A stretch of DNA of 19,006 nucleotides, from the NCBI GenBank assembly GCA_005788935.1, contig SYAK01000514.1:1-19006 (forward strand), read 5' to 3'. Position numbers and translations under genes: made by a program. The notes beneath the pieces were generated by a model that had not been told where the DNA came from, did no database searches, and saw only the letters and a program-made list of their open reading frames with translations. This DNA is from Pseudomonadota bacterium (GTDB lineage: Bacteria > Myxococcota > UBA9042 > PHBI01). Positions 14,896 through 19,006 of this stretch are shown piece by piece; position 1 is the stretch's first letter, and each line of letters starts with the position of its first letter.

Positions 14896-14976
14896 GCTGC
14901 GTCGCGCTGCACGCGGCTCCCCGTCAGGCCCTGACCGACGTCCGAGATAGCCCCGAACCCGTCACCTCGAGGCCCC

Positions 14977-16773
14977 ATGCAAGACGCATCGACTCCTGTC
15001 CTCTCCCGCGAGACCATGCCCGACCGCCGCGGGCAGCGCCTGAGCGGCGCCCAAATCATCTGGGAGTCGCTCGTGCGCGAGGGCGTGGAGACCGTCTTCG
15101 GATATCCCGGCGGGGCGATCATGCCCGCCTACGATGCCCTCATTGACTATCCGCTTCATCACGTGCTCGTGCGGCACGAGCAGGGCGCGTCCCACATGGC
15201 CGACGGGTACGCCCGCGCCTCGGGGCGGGTCGGCGTGTGCGTCGCGACGTCTGGACCTGGGGCGACGAACCTCGTCACCGGCATCGCGACCGCGATGCTC
15301 GACTCGGTCCCGATGGTCGTCATTACCGGGCAGGTCGGTGCGGCCCTGCTCGGTTCGGACGCGTTCCAGGAGGTCGACATCACGGGTGTCACCCTCCCCA
15401 TCACGAAGCACAACTACCTCGTGACGGACGCCGCAGACATCGCGCGCACCATCCACGAGGCGTTCTACGTGGCCCGCACCGGCCGCCCCGGTCCGGTGCT
15501 CGTCGACATCTGCAAGAACGCGCAGCAGGACCTGACGACCTTCATCTGGGATGACAGCCCTGTGCTTCTGCCGGGCTATCGGCCGCGCCACTCGCCGACA
15601 ACGCGGTCCATCGAGGCGGCACTCGACATCATCCGCACCTCGAAGAAGCCGGTCATCCTTGCAGGGCAGGGGGTCATCAAGGCTGGCGCCACGGAGCAGC
15701 TCATCGCGTTCGCCGAGAAGACGGACATCCCGGTCGCGCTGACCCTCCTCGGGCTCGGCGGCTTCCCCGCGTCGCACCCGAAGAACCTCGGCATGATGGG
15801 CATGCATGGCGAGGCCTGGGTCAACAACGCCATCCAGGAGTCCGACCTGCTCATCGCCATCGGCATGCGGTTCGACGATCGCGTGACCGGTCGCATCGCC
15901 TCCTACGCGCCGTATGCCCGCAAGATCCATGTCGAAATGGACCCGTCGGAGATCAACAAGAACGTCAAGGTGGACGTCGCCATCGTGGCCGACGCGCGCG
16001 AGGTGCTGTCGGCCTGGCTGCCAGTCCTGGAAGCCCGCAAGCTCGAGCCATGGTGGCATCACATCAACGACATGAAGGGCGACGCCGCGGTCCTCGACAT
16101 CCAGCACATGCCCGACACCGGCAAGCTGCACGCGGCGCACGTCATTCACGATCTCTGGCGGGCGACCGATGGCAAGGCCCTCGTCGTGACGGACGTCGGG
16201 CAGCACCAGATGTGGGAGGCCCAGTACTACCGGCATGACACGCCGCGCTCGCTCATCACGTCGGGCGGGCTCGGGACGATGGGCTTCGCGCTCCCCGCCG
16301 CCATCGGCGGCAAGTTCAGCCGCAAGGACGCCAGCGTCTGGGTCGTGGTCGGCGACGGTGGATTTCAGATGACGGCCTGCGAGCTCGCTACCTGTGCGCA
16401 GGAAGAGCTCAAGGTCAACATCGCCATCATCAACAACGGCTTCCTCGGCATGGTCCGCCAGTGGCAGCAGTTCTTCTACGGCGGTCGCTACGTCGCGACG
16501 CCGATCAAGAGTCCCGACTTCGTCAAACTGGCCGAGGCCCATGGGCTTCAAGGCCTGCGCGTGACGTCGCGCGGCGAGGTGGCTGGGGCCGTGGCGTGGG
16601 CCGAGAGCCAGCCCGGCACGGTGCTCATCGATTTCCGGGTGGAGCAGGAGGACTCGGTCTACCCGATGGTCCCGTCGGGAGCTGGTCTGCACGAGATGAT
16701 GCGGCGCTCGAAGACTGTCGACGGGCACACCGCCAATCACAACCCCATCTTTGAGACCGGGGAGGACACCTGA
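14977..16773 (+). CDS. ilvB: Acetolactate synthase, large catalytic subunit
   Basis: The protein has 598 residues. This ThDP- and FAD-dependent enzyme condenses pyruvate with pyruvate or 2-oxobutyrate, the first shared step of Val/Leu and Ile synthesis. The start region VFGYPGGAIMPAYDAL, catalytic Glu68 (VRHEQGASHMADGYAR), SGPGATNLVTGIATAM, the FAD-domain stretch GMRFDDRVTGR, and the ThDP/magnesium motif from GDGG (459) to NNG (486-488) are all intact. ATG 14977 has GAGG four bases upstream. ATG 15016 is an in-frame alternative with a weaker site. Its stop shares one base with the ilvN start (TGATG), so the two subunits are coupled. Confidence 0.98.
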   Translation: MQDASTPVLSRETMPDRRGQRLSGAQIIWESLVREGVETVFGYPGGAIMPAYDALIDYPLHHVLVRHEQGASHMADGYARASGRVGVCVATSGPGATNLVTGIATAMLDSVPMVVITGQVGAALLGSDAFQEVDITGVTLPITKHNYLVTDAADIARTIHEAFYVARTGRPGPVLVDICKNAQQDLTTFIWDDSPVLLPGYRPRHSPTTRSIEAALDIIRTSKKPVILAGQGVIKAGATEQLIAFAEKTDIPVALTLLGLGGFPASHPKNLGMMGMHGEAWVNNAIQESDLLIAIGMRFDDRVTGRIASYAPYARKIHVEMDPSEINKNVKVDVAIVADAREVLSAWLPVLEARKLEPWWHHINDMKGDAAVLDIQHMPDTGKLHAAHVIHDLWRATDGKALVVTDVGQHQMWEAQYYRHDTPRSLITSGGLGTMGFALPAAIGGKFSRKDASVWVVVGDGGFQMTACELATCAQEELKVNIAIINNGFLGMVRQWQQFFYGGRYVATPIKSPDFVKLAEAHGLQGLRVTSRGEVAGAVAWAESQPGTVLIDFRVEQEDSVYPMVPSGAGLHEMMRRSKTVDGHTANHNPIFETGEDT

Positions 16774-17303
16774 TGCAGCGCCGCAACATTCTGCGCACCT
16801 TCATCATCTACGTCGAGGACAAGCCGGGCGTCCTGAACCGGACCGCCTCGCTGTTCCGCCGCCGCTCCTTCAACATCGAGTCGCTGAACGTCGGGCAGAC
16901 GCACGTCCCGGGCGTCAGCCGCATGACCGCTGTCGTCGAGGCCGACGAGGACACCGCGCGACGCCTCGAGGCCAACCTCTACAAGCTCATGAACGTGCTT
17001 GAGGTTCAGGAGATTACGCATCAGCCGCGCATCGAGCGCGAGCTCGCCCTCATCAAGGTCCACGCGACGACCGAGCAGCGCGCCGACATCAATCGGATCG
17101 CCGAGGCGTTCCGCGCCCATGTCGTGGACATGTCGCCGACCACGATGGTCCTCGAACTCGCCGCCTCGCACGACCGGATCGCGAGCCTCGCGAGCGTGCT
17201 CGCGGAGTACGGCATCGAGGAGATGGTTCAGACCGGCTCCGTCGCGATGTCGCGCGGTCCCGGCAGCCCCGCCGCCTTCCTGAGCCGCCACGGCGAGGTC
17301 TGA
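16773..17303 (+). CDS. ilvN: Acetolactate synthase, small regulatory subunit
   Basis: The protein has 176 residues, a normal length for the long bacterial IlvN/IlvH form. The N-terminal ACT domain (about 8-82: [39 protein letters not shown]) binds valine for feedback inhibition and activates IlvB. The C-terminal domain (about 90-165: [25 protein letters not shown]) completes the dimer. GGAGG lies seven bases before the ATG, which overlaps the ilvB stop by one base. Confidence 0.97.
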   Translation: MQRRNILRTFIIYVEDKPGVLNRTASLFRRRSFNIESLNVGQTHVPGVSRMTAVVEADEDTARRLEANLYKLMNVLEVQEITHQPRIERELALIKVHATTEQRADINRIAEAFRAHVVDMSPTTMVLELAASHDRIASLASVLAEYGIEEMVQTGSVAMSRGPGSPAAFLSRHGEV

Positions 17304-17323
17304 CCCCGCCCTGTCTCAACCAC

Positions 17324-17343
17324 GGGCCCGCGCCATCGGGCCC
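17324..17343 (+). terminator. Hairpin between ilvN and ilvC
   Basis: GGGCCCG (17324-17330) and CGGGCCC (17337-17343) form a perfect seven-pair GC stem with a six-base loop. No U tract follows and ilvC starts 27 bases later, so it is more likely an RNA stability or processing element, or a partial terminator, than a full stop. Confidence 0.45.
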
Positions 17344-17370
17344 CGTTCGCCCTGCCAAGGAAAGTCCGCC

Positions 17371-18381
17371 ATGACCCAGATGCGCTACGACCGCGACGCA
17401 GACCTCTCCCACATCACCTCCCGCAAGGTCGCCATCATCGGCTACGGCTCGCAAGGGCACGCCCACGCGCTGAACCTGCGCGATTCGGGCGTCGACGTGC
17501 GCGTCGGGCTCCATGAGGGCTCGAAGAGCCGCGCCAAGGCCGAGGCCGATGGTCTCCGTGTGGTGTCGGTCGCGCACGCCTCGAGCGAGGCGGACGTCAT
17601 CATGATCCTGACGCCCGACACGTCGCAGCAGGCGATCTACGAGCAGGACATCCTGCCCGCGCTGAAGCCTGGCAAGACGCTGATGTTCGCCCACGGCTTC
17701 AACATCCGCTACGGCACCATCAGTCCACCCGAGGGCGTCGACGTCAGCCTCATCGCGCCCAAGAGCCCTGGCCATCGGGTGCGCGAGACCTTCAAGGAAG
17801 GCGGCGGTGTGCCAGCCCTCCTCGCGGTCCATGCAGACGCGAGCGGTCACGCCGACGCGGTGGCCCTCGCCTACGGCTGTGCGATCGGCAGCGGGCGGGC
17901 CGGCATCTTGACGACGACCTTCTCCGAGGAGACCGAGACGGACCTCTTTGGTGAGCAGGCGGTCCTGTGCGGCGGCGTGTCGGCGCTGGTCAAGGCTGGC
18001 TTCGAGACCCTCGTGAACGCGGGTTACCAGCCCGAGCTGGCGTACTTCGAGTGCATGCACGAGCTGAAGCTCATCGTGGACCTGATGTACCGCGGCGGCC
18101 TCAACTACATGCGCTACAGTATCTCGGACACCGCCGAGTGGGGTGATTATGTCGCGGGCGACCGCCTCGTGACGGACGAGACCCGCAAGGAGATGCGCAA
18201 GCTGCTCGACGAGATTCAGGATGGGCGCTTCGCGTCCCGCTGGATCGGCGAGAACCGCGAGGGCGCGCCAGTCTTCCGCGAGCGGCGCCAGGTTGAGCGC
18301 GGTCACCCGATCGAGAAGGTCGGCAAGGAGCTGCGCGCGATGATGACCTTCGTGAACCCGGTCGACACCGACAAGCTCTGA
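17371..18381 (+). CDS. ilvC: Ketol-acid reductoisomerase, class I
   Basis: The protein has 336 residues, the short class I size. It isomerises and reduces acetolactate or acetohydroxybutyrate to the dihydroxy acid. The nucleotide-binding loop is at Gly24 ([10 protein letters not shown]), followed by [13 protein letters not shown], whose serine suits NADPH. His108 is in [10 protein letters not shown]. The two-magnesium site is complete: Asp191 and Glu195 ([13 protein letters not shown]) and Glu227 and Glu231 ([10 protein letters not shown]). AAGGAAAG precedes ATG 17371. It follows ilvN by 67 bases in the operon order ilvB-ilvN-ilvC. Confidence 0.98.
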   Translation: MTQMRYDRDADLSHITSRKVAIIGYGSQGHAHALNLRDSGVDVRVGLHEGSKSRAKAEADGLRVVSVAHASSEADVIMILTPDTSQQAIYEQDILPALKPGKTLMFAHGFNIRYGTISPPEGVDVSLIAPKSPGHRVRETFKEGGGVPALLAVHADASGHADAVALAYGCAIGSGRAGILTTTFSEETETDLFGEQAVLCGGVSALVKAGFETLVNAGYQPELAYFECMHELKLIVDLMYRGGLNYMRYSISDTAEWGDYVAGDRLVTDETRKEMRKLLDEIQDGRFASRWIGENREGAPVFRERRQVERGHPIEKVGKELRAMMTFVNPVDTDKL

Positions 18382-18382
18382 T

Positions 18383-18407
18383 GCGGAACCCGGGTCCCCT
18401 GGTCCGC
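18383..18407 (+). terminator. Hairpin just after ilvC
   Basis: GCGGAACC (18383-18390) pairs with GGTCCGC (18401-18407) with one bulged A and a ten-base loop. It begins two bases after the ilvC stop. The leuC start is 230 bases downstream, so it may partly end or attenuate transcription between the two. There is no U tract. Confidence 0.35.
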
Positions 18408-18601
18408 GGGAGCGGGGGATCCGACGTCCGACACCGGGCGCGGCGAGCGGCCTTCTGGAGGGCGCTCGGCGAGTCCCGTCGCCATCACGGGCCCGTCACT
18501 GCCACCCAGGAGCCATCTTGTCGCAACCGAGCCAGCGCGACGCGAGACGGGGCCGCGAGAGACACCGTGCCCTGGCCTGGTGGTCGCATGATGGCGTCGT
18601 C

Positions 18602-18607
18602 GGAGGG
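18602..18607 (+). promoter_or_regulatory. Ribosome binding site that fixes the leuC start
   Basis: GGAGGG is five bases before TTG 18613. An in-frame stop at 18589-18591 rules out an upstream start, so this site and the TTG define the gene's 5' end. Confidence 0.7.
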
Positions 18608-18612
18608 CGCGC

Positions 18613-19006
18613 TTGAGCAGTCCGCGCACGCTCCTCGACCGGATCTGGGACGCCCACGTCGTGGCACGCGGCGTTGGTGACGCCCCGGATATCCTGTACG
18701 TGGACCTGCATCTGGTTCACGAGATGACCTCTCCTCAGGCGTTTGACGGGCTCCGGGCCCGTGGCCTCCGGGTGCGGCAGCCAGGAAAGACGCTCGCGAC
18801 GATGGACCACATCACGCCGACGCGCGGGGGGCTCGGGGCGATCGATGATGCGGGCCGCGGCGTGGTGGCGGCCCTTTCCCGCAATTGCTCCGAGTTCGGG
18901 GTCCCGCTGCACGCGCTCGGGACGGCCCACAATGGCATTGTCCACGTCATGGGGCCCGAGCTCGGCGCGACACAGCCTGGAATGACCATCGTCTGCGGGG
19001 ACTCCC
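18613..19006 (+). CDS. leuC: 3-isopropylmalate dehydratase large subunit, 5' part
   Basis: About 131 codons are present before the window ends. LeuC with LeuD interconverts 2- and 3-isopropylmalate through an aconitase-type iron-sulfur cluster. Recognisable stretches are [52 protein letters not shown] and [12 protein letters not shown], the last holding the first of the cluster-region cysteines. The start is TTG 18613; no ATG or GTG start is possible after the in-frame stop at 18589. It lies 231 bases after ilvC, further than the other operon gaps, so it may have its own control. The missing 3' part and leuD should lie to the right. Confidence 0.95.
   Translation, partial: MSSPRTLLDRIWDAHVVARGVGDAPDILYVDLHLVHEMTSPQAFDGLRARGLRVRQPGKTLATMDHITPTRGGLGAIDDAGRGVVAALSRNCSEFGVPLHALGTAHNGIVHVMGPELGATQPGMTIVCGDS

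Larger units (their letters stand above)
14622..14976. other. Interval between the MFS relic and the ilv operon
   Basis: These 355 bases are divergent leader and promoter space. They contain a ten-base dyad (14655-14691), an AT-rich island (about 14724-14765) with an extended -10-like TGCTTTAAA at 14749-14757, a strong hairpin (14767-14800), a small dyad GCGAC-GGC-GTCGC (14826-14838), and a TTGACA element at 14867. A short open frame from GTG 14885 encodes 21 residues ending at 14950. It lacks a run of branched-chain codons, so it does not look like an attenuator peptide. Confidence 0.5.

Noticed and set aside
14885..14950. A 21-residue leader peptide before ilvB
   Set aside because: It lacks runs of Leu, Ile or Val codons and has no clear ribosome binding site or alternating terminator hairpins.
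14962..16740. A 592-codon minus-strand frame opposite ilvB
   Set aside because: It is a shadow of ilvB, rich in His/Asp/Arg/Val, with no domain pattern.
18381..18680. A 99-codon open frame between ilvC and leuC
   Set aside because: It overlaps the certain leuC start in another frame and shows no protein features.

Overview
The window is GC-rich bacterial chromosome with compact gene packing, NNC/NNG-dominated codons and several TTG starts. The gene mix includes a cytosolic HWE/HisKA_2-type sensor kinase, a transmembrane class III adenylate cyclase, a charged secreted coiled-coil protein, rlmN, and an ilvB-ilvN-ilvC-leuC block. This fits a Myxococcota or deltaproteobacteria-like genome best, but that is inferred from gene content and composition and was not tested by a search. 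I see no phage, insertion sequence, CRISPR array, rRNA or tRNA.

Layout, left to right. (1) A divergent gene probably starts at the left edge on the minus strand. A plus-strand unit follows: a DsbA/FrnE-like thiol oxidoreductase (182-799), a PAS-histidine kinase starting two bases later (802-2271), and a GNAT acetyltransferase (2335-3357) behind a hairpin. (2) rlmN lies convergent to it on the minus strand (3404-4552), with a palindromic terminator between them. (3) A 364-base regulatory interval carries five 10-bp units in helical phase just upstream of a sigma70-like promoter. It feeds a lipoprotein with two cofactor-less sulfite-oxidase-like domains (4917-5927), which is translationally coupled to a membrane adenylate cyclase (5924-7396). 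(4) A minus-strand block holds a C-terminally membrane-anchored protein (9993-10742), a phosphonate/phosphocholine-type cytidylyltransferase (9192-9932), an ATP-grasp ligase (8270-9181) and a secreted charged protein (7477-8133). (5) On the plus strand are a class II branched-chain aminotransferase ilvE (10957-12024) and a divergent NAD-dependent DNA ligase (12122-14116). (6) A decayed MFS transporter (14147-14621, minus) has pieces in three frames and has lost most of its middle. (7) The branched-chain amino-acid operon follows: ilvB (14977-16773), ilvN (16773-17303), ilvC (17371-18381), and the 5' part of leuC (from 18613), cut by the window end.

IlvBN makes acetolactate or acetohydroxybutyrate, IlvC reduces and isomerises it, LeuC acts on the leucine branch, and IlvE does the final transamination. 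The window therefore holds a large part of Val/Ile/Leu synthesis, with ilvE about 3 kb away from the operon. The least ordinary parts are the lipoprotein-cyclase pair with its phased repeats, the ligase with altered key residues, and the cytidylyltransferase/ATP-grasp cassette of unknown product.
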